Part shown: positions 7,600 through 16,272 of the stretch, in pieces
Layout: the number at the start of each line of letters is the position of its first letter
Position numbering within the stretch: the stretch's first letter is position 1
NCBI RefSeq assembly: GCF_003730015.1
Contig: NZ_RJTU01000008.1
Location: forward strand, 55,892-119,891
Direction of reading: 5' to 3'
Source of the DNA: Epilithonimonas hominis
GTDB taxonomy: Bacteria > Bacteroidota > Bacteroidia > Flavobacteriales > Weeksellaceae
DNA length: 64,000 nt
The notes under the pieces: generated by a model
Databases searched by the model: none
Told to the model about the DNA's origin: nothing
Seen by the model: the letters and a program-made list of their open reading frames with translations, nothing else
Translations under genes and position numbers: made by a program

Positions 7600-8379
7600 T
7601 TAGTTGAATTTGATAATATCCTGCATTTTTGCGGTTTCTTCATTCACCAATTCATCATCAACAAGGATTTTACCAGAGTGTTCATCTATAATGATTTTCT
7701 TTCTCTGAGCAATTTCCATTTGTTTCTGAGGCGGGATTGTGAAGAAAGATCCTTTTGGCGCTCCCCTTTCCAATCCTACAACAGCAAGACCTGTGGATGA
7801 ACCCTGACGGATTCTTTGGTAAGAAGCTAATAATCTGTCATCGATTTTCTCAGCAAATTCCTTAGATTTTTCTAATAGATAATCTTCTTCTTTCTGAGTT
7901 TCAGAAATCAAATTATCCAATTCGCTTTTCTTATGCTTCAAGTGGTTTTTCAACTCCTCGATTTTAGCGTTCAAATCAGACAAAGTTTCTTTTTTGTGAT
8001 CGATTTTCCCACCGAATTCTTTGATTCTCTTTTCAGCCAATTGAATTTCCAACTCCTGATATTCTACTTCTTTTGCTAATGCTTCGAACTCCTTGTTATT
8101 TCTAACGTTATCTTGCTGGGTTTTATATTTGTCAATAAGATTCTGAGCCTGTTTCATCAAGTCTTTTTTCGCATTGATTTCAGCATTTTGCTCAGCAATT
8201 TCGTTTTCAAATTTTTGGGCTCTTTTTTCAAGACCTTCAATTTCTATTTCCAGATCTTCAACCTCAATCGGCAATTCACCTCTTGTATTACGGATCTCGT
8301 CCAAACGTGAGTCAATGATCTGAAGATCATAAAGTGCTCTTAGTTTTTCTTCAACAGAAATTTCGTTTACTTTAGCCAT
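7600..8379 (-). CDS. Coiled-coil 'zinc ribbon' family protein lacking the zinc cysteines
   Basis: A 259-aa cytoplasmic protein. Residues about 30-185 form a long antiparallel coiled coil (dense Glu/Lys heptads) and the C-terminus has G-S-F-F-T-I-P-P-Q-K-Q-M-E-I followed by D-E-H-S-G-K-I-L-V. The layout is that of the C4-type zinc-ribbon family (coiled coil plus C-terminal ribbon). The protein has no cysteine at all, so it cannot bind zinc there. It is 2 nt from the Nif3 gene and clearly shares its operon. Function unknown. Confidence 0.8.
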   Translation of the reverse strand: MAKVNEISVEEKLRALYDLQIIDSRLDEIRNTRGELPIEVEDLEIEIEGLEKRAQKFENEIAEQNAEINAKKDLMKQAQNLIDKYKTQQDNVRNNKEFEALAKEVEYQELEIQLAEKRIKEFGGKIDHKKETLSDLNAKIEELKNHLKHKKSELDNLISETQKEEDYLLEKSKEFAEKIDDRLLASYQRIRQGSSTGLAVVGLERGAPKGSFFTIPPQKQMEIAQRKKIIIDEHSGKILVDDELVNEETAKMQDIIKFN

Positions 8380-8381
8380 AT

Positions 8382-9479
8382 CTATAAAAAATAATTAACA
8401 GGATTTGTTTTTTGTGTCGTTTTAGCGATTGCAAATGTAGTAAATTTTTCGGACAAAATTTCAAATAATTGTTGAACCACAAATTGTTCCGATTCAAAAT
8501 GCCCGATATCACAAATCAGCATTTTGCCTTCTGCAAAAAAGAAATCATGATACTTGACATCACCGGTAATGTAAGCGTCACACTTTGCAGACATCGCTGC
8601 CTTAATTCCGCTTGCTCCGCTCCCACCAAGAACACCTATTGTTCTGATTTTTTTGTTATTTAAAGAACTGTGCCTGATAATGTCAATATTAAATTTTTGT
8701 TTTATAAACGTAAGAAAATCAAGCTCATCCATCTCCTGTTCCAAATTACCACACCTTCCCAAGCCAGTGTACTGATTGTCATTTTCCAGCGTAATCAACT
8801 GATAAGCCACCTCTTCGTAAGGGTGATTTTCTTTCATTGCAAAAAGTATCTGATTTGTTTTATAATCTTCAAAAATTACATTGATCAAAACCTCATTTGC
8901 GTTCTCTCTTTCATTATGCGTTCCGGTCACAGGGTTAGAACCTTCCAATGGTCGGAAAGTTCCATCGCCTTGTATGGTAAAACTACATTCGTCATAGAAA
9001 CCAATATTTCCGGCGCCGGCTACGAAAAGGGCATTTCTCAATTTTTCAGCAGAATCTGTAGGCACATAAACTTCCAGCTTTTTTAATTGATTTTTTTTCG
9101 GCATCAGCACTTGTTGGTTTTTCAACCCGAGAACTTCACAGATTTTATAATTGACACCAAAATAATCATTATCAAAAGCCGTATGGATGGCATATATTGC
9201 AATTTTATTTTCCAAAGCCTTCAGTACAGCCTTTTCTACATAATTTTTTCCTGTGATTGATTTGAGACCAGAAAAAATAATGGGATGAAAACAAAACACG
9301 AAGTTCAATTTTTTTCCAATTGCTTCATCGATGACGTTTTCCAAAGCGTCGTGCGCAATAAGAACACCTGTAATCTCCCTATCCGGATTCCCACAAAGCA
9401 ATCCAACATTATCAAAATCTTCCGCTTGTCTTACCGGAATTATTTGTTCAAATTCATTTATAAATTCTTTAATTTTCAT
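8382..9479 (-). CDS. Nif3-like dinuclear metal centre protein (GTP cyclohydrolase I type 2/NIF3)
   Basis: A 365-aa protein. The N-terminal half has F-D-N-V-G-L-L-C-G, H-P-I-I-F-S-G and the C-terminal part G-V-L-G-G-S-G-A-S, D-A-Y-I-T-G-D-V-K-Y-H and D-I-G-H-F-E-S-E, which supply the di-metal ligands of NIF3 proteins. A roughly 100-aa insert in the middle is the extra domain found in longer members. ATG at 9477-9479 is used; a 12-codon upstream extension lacks family support. It is the first gene of the pair with the coiled-coil protein. The biochemical role in this family is unsettled. Confidence 0.88.
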   Translation of the reverse strand: MKIKEFINEFEQIIPVRQAEDFDNVGLLCGNPDREITGVLIAHDALENVIDEAIGKKLNFVFCFHPIIFSGLKSITGKNYVEKAVLKALENKIAIYAIHTAFDNDYFGVNYKICEVLGLKNQQVLMPKKNQLKKLEVYVPTDSAEKLRNALFVAGAGNIGFYDECSFTIQGDGTFRPLEGSNPVTGTHNERENANEVLINVIFEDYKTNQILFAMKENHPYEEVAYQLITLENDNQYTGLGRCGNLEQEMDELDFLTFIKQKFNIDIIRHSSLNNKKIRTIGVLGGSGASGIKAAMSAKCDAYITGDVKYHDFFFAEGKMLICDIGHFESEQFVVQQLFEILSEKFTTFAIAKTTQKTNPVNYFL

Positions 9480-9489
9480 ATTTGCGATA

Positions 9490-9942
9490 TTATCTGATGA
9501 ACAATCGATCATCAAAAGTAAATTTTTCTATTATTTTAATTTTCACCTCAGGAAAATTAATATGTCTCGGATTGATTATATAATTGAATTCCCCTTGAAC
9601 TGCAGCCGAAGGAACTTTCATTACTAAGAATTTGTTTTCACGTAAAAATTTATCTCCAATTTTCTGAGTACTATCTGGGTGAGGAAAAGTATTCCAGTCT
9701 TTCGGTAATCTTTTTGGTTCAAGGAAATCAATATCTGGAAACTCTATCTGGACCAATCGATAATCCTTGGGCAAAATCCCCAAAGGAATATGAACCGCAA
9801 TTTCCGTCACACACAAAGCAATCGACTGACCTGTATAAAGAGCAGGTCTTCCTTTGCTATTCCATCTTGCACCAGTAATTTCCGCTCCTTTTCCAGAAAG
9901 GTCTGTAGCGTAGATTTCTTTGGAAAGCCTGTAAACTATCAT
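9490..9942 (-). CDS. RES-domain toxin
   Basis: A 150-aa protein with the RES pattern: Y-R-L-S near the start, G-A-R-W-N-S-K-G-R-P-A-L-Y-T-G, S-I-A-L-C-V-T-E-I-A-V-H and a late S-A-A-V-Q-G-E-F-N-Y-I-I-N-P-R-H. RES toxins of type II systems degrade NAD+ (as Pseudomonas putida Res) or ADP-ribosylate a target; conserved Arg, Tyr and Glu positions are present. ATG at 9940-9942 is preferred to the adjacent TTG. The gene follows its antitoxin by 5 nt. Confidence 0.88.
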   Translation of the reverse strand: MIVYRLSKEIYATDLSGKGAEITGARWNSKGRPALYTGQSIALCVTEIAVHIPLGILPKDYRLVQIEFPDIDFLEPKRLPKDWNTFPHPDSTQKIGDKFLRENKFLVMKVPSAAVQGEFNYIINPRHINFPEVKIKIIEKFTFDDRLFIR

Positions 9943-9947
9943 CAATA

Positions 9948-10406
9948 TTAAGCTAAAACACCGTGTTCTATACGAGTTAGCTCATCCATAAGAAGTGATA
10001 TTCCAAAAACACTACCCAATAAATCCTGAGGTTTTGTTTTGCCCAAAGCAATATTCTCCGACTGCAACCATATTAAGAAATTCTCGGAAGATCCAAAAAC
10101 ATCTTCCCCTCTTTTATAAAGCATTTCTATTTGCAATATTTTTTCTGATTGTAATACATCAAAAGACTTGTCTTCTTTTTGATAACGGGATAATGTCTTT
10201 CCAGAAATGTGAAGAAAATCTGCCCAATCTTGCATAGAAAAAGGAAATTTTTTTGACAAACCATCAAAGATTTTGAAAGAAATTCCTTTTTGGGCAATAT
10301 CTATCAAACTAAAAATGCCAACATCATCAAAATTTTGATAACCATAAGACGTAGACGGCTCTTGAACACTACTGGAAGAAGTTTCTGAAGTTTTATATTT
10401 TTTCAT
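9948..10406 (-). CDS. RES-partner antitoxin, Xre/MbcA/ParS type (DUF2384)
   Basis: A 152-aa protein. Residues about 55-85 (F-S-M-Q-D-W-A-D-F-L-H-I-S-G-K-T-L-S-R-Y) form an Xre-like helix-turn-helix. The C-terminal part carries the toxin-binding signature: F-L-I-W-L-Q-S-E-N-I-A-L-G and K-P-Q-D-L-L (the usual G-x-x-P-x-x-L-L site). It binds and inhibits the RES toxin downstream and probably represses its own promoter through the repeats at 10433-10464. Confidence 0.88.
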   Translation of the reverse strand: MKKYKTSETSSSSVQEPSTSYGYQNFDDVGIFSLIDIAQKGISFKIFDGLSKKFPFSMQDWADFLHISGKTLSRYQKEDKSFDVLQSEKILQIEMLYKRGEDVFGSSENFLIWLQSENIALGKTKPQDLLGSVFGISLLMDELTRIEHGVLA

Positions 10407-10423
10407 TTTGTAATTTCCTTTTA

Positions 10424-10464
10424 CAAATATACGACTTTTGTCTTAATAAAAAAGACTTTTGTCT
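10424..10464 (-). promoter_or_regulatory. Promoter and twin operators of the RES/Xre operon
   Basis: On the reverse strand TATATTTG (10424-10431) is a perfect -7 box. Directly upstream, GACTTTTGTCT occurs twice (10433-10443 and 10454-10464), 21 bp apart. Each copy is itself an inverted repeat (GAC-N4-GTC arms). Two palindromes two helical turns apart beside the -7 box are what a dimeric Xre antitoxin would need to block transcription. Binding is inferred. Confidence 0.65.
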
Positions 10465-10524
10465 AATGTTTTAAACAAAGAGTTATTTTAATTACTTTTA
10501 TAACTTTAATTTTAGTTTTGAGTT

Positions 10525-11349
10525 ATGAAAATCAAGCCTGAATTTGATCTTATACCAGAAGATGGTTGGAGAAAGAAGATTTACGAAATCATTTATCTAT
10601 CAGACACAAAAGCCGGAAGAACATTTGACATTGCCCTATTGATTCTGATAGTTTTCAGTACTGTTTTGATAATGGTAGAAACAATTCCTATAGTAACACT
10701 GCAATATTACAAGGAGTTTTATTATGCCGAATTTTTCATCACAATTATATTCACCATAGAATATTTACTCAGAATTATCTGTATCAAAGACAGGAAAGAA
10801 TATATTTTTAGTCCGATAGGAATCATTGATTTTTTATCGATTATTCCATTTTATATCAGCTTGATTTTTCCTGTATGGCATTTTGTTGCGATTATCAGAA
10901 TGTTGAGAATTTTGAGGATTTTCAGGATTTTCAATCTGGCAGATTATATGCACGACGGGCGATTTATCGTTTCGGCTCTGAAACACAGCTCCAGAAAAAT
11001 TTACATTTTCTTACTGTTTATGATTATTTTCATAGTTATCATCGGCGCTATGATGTATGTTGTAGAAGATGGTAAAAACGGATTCAGCAGTATACCACAA
11101 AGTGTTTATTGGGCCGTGGTAACCATAACTACAGTTGGCTATGGAGATATTTCGCCCGCCACACCATTAGGAAAACTTTTATCTATCATTGTAATGCTGT
11201 GCGGTTATAGTATAATAGCTGTTCCCACAGGCATTGTAACATCAGAGTTCCGCAGAAGAAGAAGCGATTTAAAATGCGATAGATGCGGAAATGATGATCA
11301 CGGCGACAGCGCCAGATATTGCAAAATCTGTGGGGAGAAAATGGTTTAA
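10525..11349 (+). CDS. Voltage-gated potassium channel subunit with C-terminal zinc ribbon
   Basis: A 274-aa six-helix channel subunit. S4 carries four Arg at three-residue spacing (R125, R128, R131, R134), the voltage sensor. The pore loop has the K+ filter T-T-V-G-Y-G-D at 202-208. After S6 the C-terminus ends in C-x2-C ... C-x2-C (C-D-R-C and C-K-I-C, about 251-270), a small zinc-ribbon-like knuckle not part of the basic channel. It would form a tetramer in the inner membrane. The last 4 nt overlap the convergent patatin gene. Confidence 0.88.
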   Translation: MKIKPEFDLIPEDGWRKKIYEIIYLSDTKAGRTFDIALLILIVFSTVLIMVETIPIVTLQYYKEFYYAEFFITIIFTIEYLLRIICIKDRKEYIFSPIGIIDFLSIIPFYISLIFPVWHFVAIIRMLRILRIFRIFNLADYMHDGRFIVSALKHSSRKIYIFLLFMIIFIVIIGAMMYVVEDGKNGFSSIPQSVYWAVVTITTVGYGDISPATPLGKLLSIIVMLCGYSIIAVPTGIVTSEFRRRRSDLKCDRCGNDDHGDSARYCKICGEKMV

Positions 11350-12149
11350 TCTTTTTCAGAAAATATCAACTCAAATTCCTGTTGATTTTCGTGAAATGTT
11401 CTTTTCGCCTCATCATATCCAATTTGAAAAATAGCTTCCAATCTGTTGGGTTTTCTTTCAAAAGTCCCATATTTAGAAAGCTTTTTTGACGTAATAAACC
11501 AATCACAAAACGCAAATTTATATATCTCAGTTCTATGAGACAACAGCTCATAGGCACGTGTAGTAACCGAACGGATACTTTTCAGATCACTAACTTCCAC
11601 ATCCTGCGGCGGAGTAACATATACACCTATCAATTTATCACATTCATTATGAATAACATCTGCAGGAAAATTATTCAAAACACCTCCGTCACTGTACATT
11701 TCTGTTCCGATGAAATAAGGTGTGGATATCCCCGGAATACAAGAAGAAGCGATAATTGCATCTACCACTTTATAATCTTTTTCGAATACTTTTTGCTGCC
11801 CTGTAATAAGTTCTGTAGCAACAATTCTAATATCCTTGTCCAGATCTCCAATTGTCATATCCTCAAAAATAGGATTGAGATAAGTGGAGAATATTGCGGA
11901 AGAAACCAATCCTGGCTGATTAAAAGTAAAATGTTTCCAGTTAAAAAAGTAGATTGACTGGAAAAAGTCCAGAATCTCTTCCGGTGATTTACCAAAAGCG
12001 TAAAGAGATCCTACAATAGACCCAGCACTGCAACAGGAAAGAATATTTGGTTTGATATTTTTTTCATTGAGAAATTTTAATACACCAGCGTGAGCCAATC
12101 CACGGGTTCCACCTCCAGACAACACCAGACCTAATTTTGAATTTTCCAT
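11346..12149 (-). CDS. Patatin-like phospholipase
   Basis: A 267-aa protein with the patatin oxyanion motif G-G-G-T-R-G (residues 11-16), the nucleophile region C-C-S-A-G-S (Ser about 42, with Cys in place of the first Gly of G-x-S-x-G) and the catalytic Asp in S-D-G-G-V-L-N-N-F-P. It should hydrolyse acyl ester bonds of lipids. No signal peptide is seen, so it is probably cytoplasmic or peripheral. Its stop codon overlaps the end of the channel gene on the other strand, so the two share a 3' end. Confidence 0.88.
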   Translation of the reverse strand: MENSKLGLVLSGGGTRGLAHAGVLKFLNEKNIKPNILSCCSAGSIVGSLYAFGKSPEEILDFFQSIYFFNWKHFTFNQPGLVSSAIFSTYLNPIFEDMTIGDLDKDIRIVATELITGQQKVFEKDYKVVDAIIASSCIPGISTPYFIGTEMYSDGGVLNNFPADVIHNECDKLIGVYVTPPQDVEVSDLKSIRSVTTRAYELLSHRTEIYKFAFCDWFITSKKLSKYGTFERKPNRLEAIFQIGYDEAKRTFHENQQEFELIFSEKD

Positions 12150-12164
12150 TAAGTAAAATTAAAA

Positions 12165-12188
12165 AAACCACAGAACAATCTGTGGTTT
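12165..12188 (-). terminator. Terminator after lpdA
   Basis: AAACCACAGA and TCTGTGGTTT are perfectly complementary around a four-base loop. On the reverse strand a run of seven T follows. It lies 28 nt after the lpdA stop and just upstream of the patatin gene. Confidence 0.88.
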
Positions 12189-12215
12189 TACAATATGAAT
12201 ATTATGTTAATCTCA

Positions 12216-13607
12216 TTAAATATGAATCACTTCTCCATAAGCAGCCGCAACAGCTTCCATCACTGCTTCAGAGATTGTTGGATGCGGGTGAATCGCTTTA
12301 AGAACTTCGTGTCCTGTGGTTTCTAGTTTTCTGGCAACAACGGCTTCCGCAATCATATCCGTGACACCATCGCCCACCATATGACATCCTAACCACTCGC
12401 CATATTTTGCATCAAAAATCACTTTGATAAATCCGTCTACATCACCGTTAGCTGTAGCTTTTCCAGAAGCTGAAAAAGGGAATTTACCAACTTTCAGTTC
12501 ATAACCTTTTTCTTTGGCTTGCTTTTCCGTTAAACCAACAGAAGCGATTTCCGGATGACAATAAGTACAACCAGGAATATTGCCATAATCGATTTTCTCA
12601 ACATGCATTCCTTTGATTTTCTCTACACAAGTAATTCCTTCAGCAGAAGCAACGTGCGCCAAAGCTTGAGTAGGTATTATATCGCCGATGGCATAGTATC
12701 CCGGAACAGAAGTTTCGTACCATTCATTGACAAGAACTCTTCCTTTATCTGTTTTTATTCCTACTTCTTCCAGGCCTATTCCTTCTACATTTGCAGCAAT
12801 TCCGACAGCAGAAAGAAGAATATCTGCTTCCAAAGTGATTTCTCCGTTGGCTGTTTTTACTTTTGCTTTCACGCCATTTCCAGAAGTATCTACAGATTCT
12901 ACAGAAGAATTGGTCATAATTTCTATTCCAGATTTTTTCAGAGACTTCTCTACGTGTTTTGAAACTTCTTCATCCTCCAAAGGAACAATGTTTGGCAAGA
13001 ATTCTACTACAGTCACTTTGGTTCCCATAGCGTTGTAGAAATCTGCGAACTCAATTCCGATGGCGCCGGAACCTACAACAATCATAGATTTTGGCTGCTC
13101 AGGAAGCGACAATGCTTGTCTATATCCAATTACTTTTTTACCATCTTGAGGCAAGTTTGGCAATTCTCTAGAACGTGCGCCAGTTGCGATGATAATATTA
13201 GTTGCAGAATATTCAGTTGTTTTTCCTTCCGTATCTACAACAGAAACTTTTTTGCCAGCTTTCACTTTGGCTGTTCCCATTATCACATCGATTTTATTTT
13301 TTTTCATCAAGAACTGGATTCCGCCGCTCATTTTGGAAGCCACGCCTCTACTTCTTTGGATCACTTTCGTGAAATCGAATCCCGGATTTTCCACTTTATT
13401 AAGACCATAATCCTCTGCGTGTTTCAGATAATTGAAAACGTGAGCCGATTTCAGAAGTGCTTTCGTTGGGATGCAACCCCAGTTAAGACAAATACCTCCA
13501 AGGTTTTCTTTTTCGATGATGGCTGTTTTGAAACCCAATTGAGCAGCTCTGATTGCAGTCACATAACCGCCAGGTCCACTTCCTATAACAATAATATCGT
13601 AGTTCAT
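12216..13607 (-). CDS. lpdA: Dihydrolipoyl dehydrogenase (E3)
   Basis: A 463-aa flavoprotein that reoxidises dihydrolipoamide of the 2-oxoacid dehydrogenase complexes with NAD+. It shows the FAD motif G-S-G-P-G-G-Y at 9-15, the redox disulfide G-G-I-C-L-N-W-G-C-I-P-T-K (about 37-49), the NAD motif G-S-G-A-I-G-I-E-F and the C-terminal dimer motif H-P-H-P-T-I-S-E with the catalytic His. Length is normal. It stands alone with its own terminator. The fused E1 enzyme at 17350-19782 is a likely partner. Confidence 0.95.
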   Translation of the reverse strand: MNYDIIVIGSGPGGYVTAIRAAQLGFKTAIIEKENLGGICLNWGCIPTKALLKSAHVFNYLKHAEDYGLNKVENPGFDFTKVIQRSRGVASKMSGGIQFLMKKNKIDVIMGTAKVKAGKKVSVVDTEGKTTEYSATNIIIATGARSRELPNLPQDGKKVIGYRQALSLPEQPKSMIVVGSGAIGIEFADFYNAMGTKVTVVEFLPNIVPLEDEEVSKHVEKSLKKSGIEIMTNSSVESVDTSGNGVKAKVKTANGEITLEADILLSAVGIAANVEGIGLEEVGIKTDKGRVLVNEWYETSVPGYYAIGDIIPTQALAHVASAEGITCVEKIKGMHVEKIDYGNIPGCTYCHPEIASVGLTEKQAKEKGYELKVGKFPFSASGKATANGDVDGFIKVIFDAKYGEWLGCHMVGDGVTDMIAEAVVARKLETTGHEVLKAIHPHPTISEAVMEAVAAAYGEVIHI

Positions 13608-13691
13608 TGTGATTAAAAAATTTATGCGAATTTACGGAAAATTATTGGAAGCATAGTATGAGAAAAAGCAACTTTAAAAGTTGCTTAAAAT

Positions 13692-16247
13692 TTAATTCTT
13701 TAGGAGTTTAAAAGTTTCTGATTCAGTTCCATATTTCAGCCGGATCACATAAACACTATTAGGGTAGCTGGAAATATCCAATGAATTAGAACCTTTGCTT
13801 AAATTATTTTTCCTTAATAATATCTTGCCTGTATAATCATACATCAAAAATTCTTCGATATCCCGTTTCGTTTCAACTTTGAAAAAACCTTTTGTAGGAT
13901 TGGGATAGATTTTGGTCGCATAATCCTTTTTATCCAGACTTTCTACTTCTAGTTTTTTATTGATAAATTCTTTCAGGACGCCGTTTTTACAATCCGGAAC
14001 TGTGGAACGCTGTAGAATCAATCTTAACAATAAATCATTCAATTTTTCAACCTCATATTCACTTGCAGTTGGTTTGATATGATTATTCCCGATGCCGCTG
14101 TCATTGGTAAGAAAAGTATAGGTTCCATTAGTAAGCAATGCAAAAGTACGCATCAGATATTCCGTTTGTTTATCGGTATCGCTGGCTGCAATCGGAATGA
14201 CGGTGATTCCTTTTTTAGACGCCAATTTAATTTTTTGATGTAGCCTTTCAATGTTTTCATCGGATAAATGCGGTGGCGCATCCAGAAGAAGAAACATTAT
14301 CTTGGTAGTATTTTCGTTACTCCAGCTTAGTTCATCAACTGAAGATTCCACCGCTTCTACCACGGCTTCAGGCCTGTCACCTCCGCCTTTTGCGCTTTGT
14401 TTTTTGATAAAATCAATTAGATTTTCCGCATTGTGAGAAAAATCGAATTTGCGAGTTATATAATCATCACCGTGATCTCTGTAAAAAACCGAACCGTACC
14501 TTACATTTGTATTTTTCAGGCTAGATTCTACTTTTTTCAAAACATCTAACAATTCTGATTTCAGATAATTGATTTCATCGCCCATAGATCCTGTAGCATC
14601 TACCACGAAAACCAAATCCAAAGCTCTTTTTTTGGTACAACTCTCGTTGATTTTAATCAGATTTTGCCCATTTCGGAATTCTTTTGCATTTTGTGACAGA
14701 ACATTACCAAACTCATCTTCTATTCTGTAATTCCCAAACACATTTTTTTGGGTGGTGAGAGAAGAAATCCACAACTCCACATTTCCACGGTTATCTGTTA
14801 CGCTTTCCCAAACAGTTTCATTATTATCATTTATCAATTTCAGTTTTTTGCCAATAATAGGATTATTATCAAAATTGGTTAATTGGACCGAAACTCTTTT
14901 GTCCGGAAAAAATTTCCATGTTTCTTTGTATTGATCAAGTATTGGGACCGCAATATCTTGCCAATAATTCCATTTGGAAAAGTCATTCACTTCGCCTGCC
15001 GTTAGTTTTCCTGCATCTGGAAGTATAATTTCTTCTTCTTTATTTTTATTTTCGAGTTTGTATTCTCTATTTAATTTTCTTAATTCTCTTCTTGACAGAT
15101 TTTTAGTTTTGATGACAACGACTCCATTTGCGGCTTGAGCTCCGTAAAGACTTGTAGCTGCGTCTTTTTTGAGAACATTTACAGATTCAATAATTTTTGG
15201 GTTTATGGACTTTATGTATTCTAGAGAAGACACTTTTCCGTCTAAAATGTACAACGGTTTTTTTGATGAATCAACAGAAGCAGCTCCACGCAGCATAATT
15301 TTACTAGAAGCGCCTGCAGCTTCTCCACCTGACATTTTCAGACCTGCGACCTTCCCTTCTAATGATGATTTTCCAGCGCCTAACGCCAACATTTTTTTTT
15401 TGGTGGACTCAGAAATTTCTCTAGCTTTTTCTGCAGCATACAATGCAGAAACTTTTGCAACCGTGGAAGATTTGGCAGTAGAAGGCGGCGGTGGTGGTGG
15501 CGTGTATGTAGATTCAAAAACTTCATTAGTGACAAGTCCATCTGTAGTTTCCAAACGTTTCGGAATTGCTGGTGGAGGTAATTCGGATTTTGCAATAATG
15601 GTTTTTCCTTTATCAACACGAGTTATGTATTTTTCATCATTTGTAGATTCTGATTTTTCCTGAGAAAAAATAGCGTCATTACTTTTTCTTTCTAATTCAA
15701 CCCCATGAAATCTTTTGTTTGTAATACTAAAATCGGATTGATTATTCACAGAAGCTATAATTTTTCCATTTTCGTCTTTTTTGACATAAATATCATCCGT
15801 TTTATATTTCTCTCTTAGTTCCTTATATAAATCATCGAATTCATCTTTTTTAGTTTCAACTTCGTGATAAGCAATTATATCTTTTCCTTCAGTAGGTTTA
15901 ATTGGATTTCTGCTCAGATTCTCTTTGAAAGTTTCATTGATTTCTTCAACTTTTTTTGAAGTTTCCAAAAGATTTGGATTGGTTGGTTTTCCTTGTTTAT
16001 TTTCTACAATTTGAGGTTCAATTTTAACTTTATTATCATTCATAAAATATAAAACACCAAATGTAAATGCTAATCCAGCCGCAATTCCGTAAGGCAGCCA
16101 AATCGGAATGATTCGTTTTTTATTTTCTTTCTTGTCGAGTTTTTCTTCTACTTTTTCCCACACTTTCTCGAAGGCTGGAAACTTTGGGTTTTCTTCCGCT
16201 GATTTTCCAGCGTCGTTAAACATTTTATCGATATCTTGATTTTCCAT
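13692..16247 (-). CDS. Multi-domain membrane protein: anti-sigma-like anchor, TonB-plug-like segment, VWA domain, T9SS tail
   Basis: An 851-aa protein of unusual layout. Residues 1-45 are charged and cytoplasmic-looking, like the sigma-binding end of anti-sigma factors; 46-69 is one membrane helix. A linker with a Pro run (250-255) follows. Residues about 315-382 (I-M-L-R-G-A, P-L-Y-I-L-D-G, S-L-Y-G-A-Q-A-A-N-G-V-V-V-I) match the plug of SusC/TonB receptors. A VWA domain (about 543-745) has the MIDAS D-A-T-G-S at 550-554. The end carries I-Y-P-N-P-T-K-G-F-F, the type A T9SS sorting domain. It lies 25 nt after an ECF sigma gene, so it is probably that factor's membrane partner. How a T9SS tail works on an inner-membrane-anchored protein is unclear. 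Confidence 0.8.
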   Translation of the reverse strand: MENQDIDKMFNDAGKSAEENPKFPAFEKVWEKVEEKLDKKENKKRIIPIWLPYGIAAGLAFTFGVLYFMNDNKVKIEPQIVENKQGKPTNPNLLETSKKVEEINETFKENLSRNPIKPTEGKDIIAYHEVETKKDEFDDLYKELREKYKTDDIYVKKDENGKIIASVNNQSDFSITNKRFHGVELERKSNDAIFSQEKSESTNDEKYITRVDKGKTIIAKSELPPPAIPKRLETTDGLVTNEVFESTYTPPPPPPSTAKSSTVAKVSALYAAEKAREISESTKKKMLALGAGKSSLEGKVAGLKMSGGEAAGASSKIMLRGAASVDSSKKPLYILDGKVSSLEYIKSINPKIIESVNVLKKDAATSLYGAQAANGVVVIKTKNLSRRELRKLNREYKLENKNKEEEIILPDAGKLTAGEVNDFSKWNYWQDIAVPILDQYKETWKFFPDKRVSVQLTNFDNNPIIGKKLKLINDNNETVWESVTDNRGNVELWISSLTTQKNVFGNYRIEDEFGNVLSQNAKEFRNGQNLIKINESCTKKRALDLVFVVDATGSMGDEINYLKSELLDVLKKVESSLKNTNVRYGSVFYRDHGDDYITRKFDFSHNAENLIDFIKKQSAKGGGDRPEAVVEAVESSVDELSWSNENTTKIMFLLLDAPPHLSDENIERLHQKIKLASKKGITVIPIAASDTDKQTEYLMRTFALLTNGTYTFLTNDSGIGNNHIKPTASEYEVEKLNDLLLRLILQRSTVPDCKNGVLKEFINKKLEVESLDKKDYATKIYPNPTKGFFKVETKRDIEEFLMYDYTGKILLRKNNLSKGSNSLDISSYPNSVYVIRLKYGTESETFKLLKN

Positions 16248-16272
16248 TTTTTAAACTTTAAGAATTAACGGT

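Noticed and set aside
13880..16247. Calling the 851-aa protein a TonB-dependent receptor
   Set aside because: Only a plug-like stretch of about 65 residues is present; no beta-barrel follows, and VWA and T9SS domains take its place.
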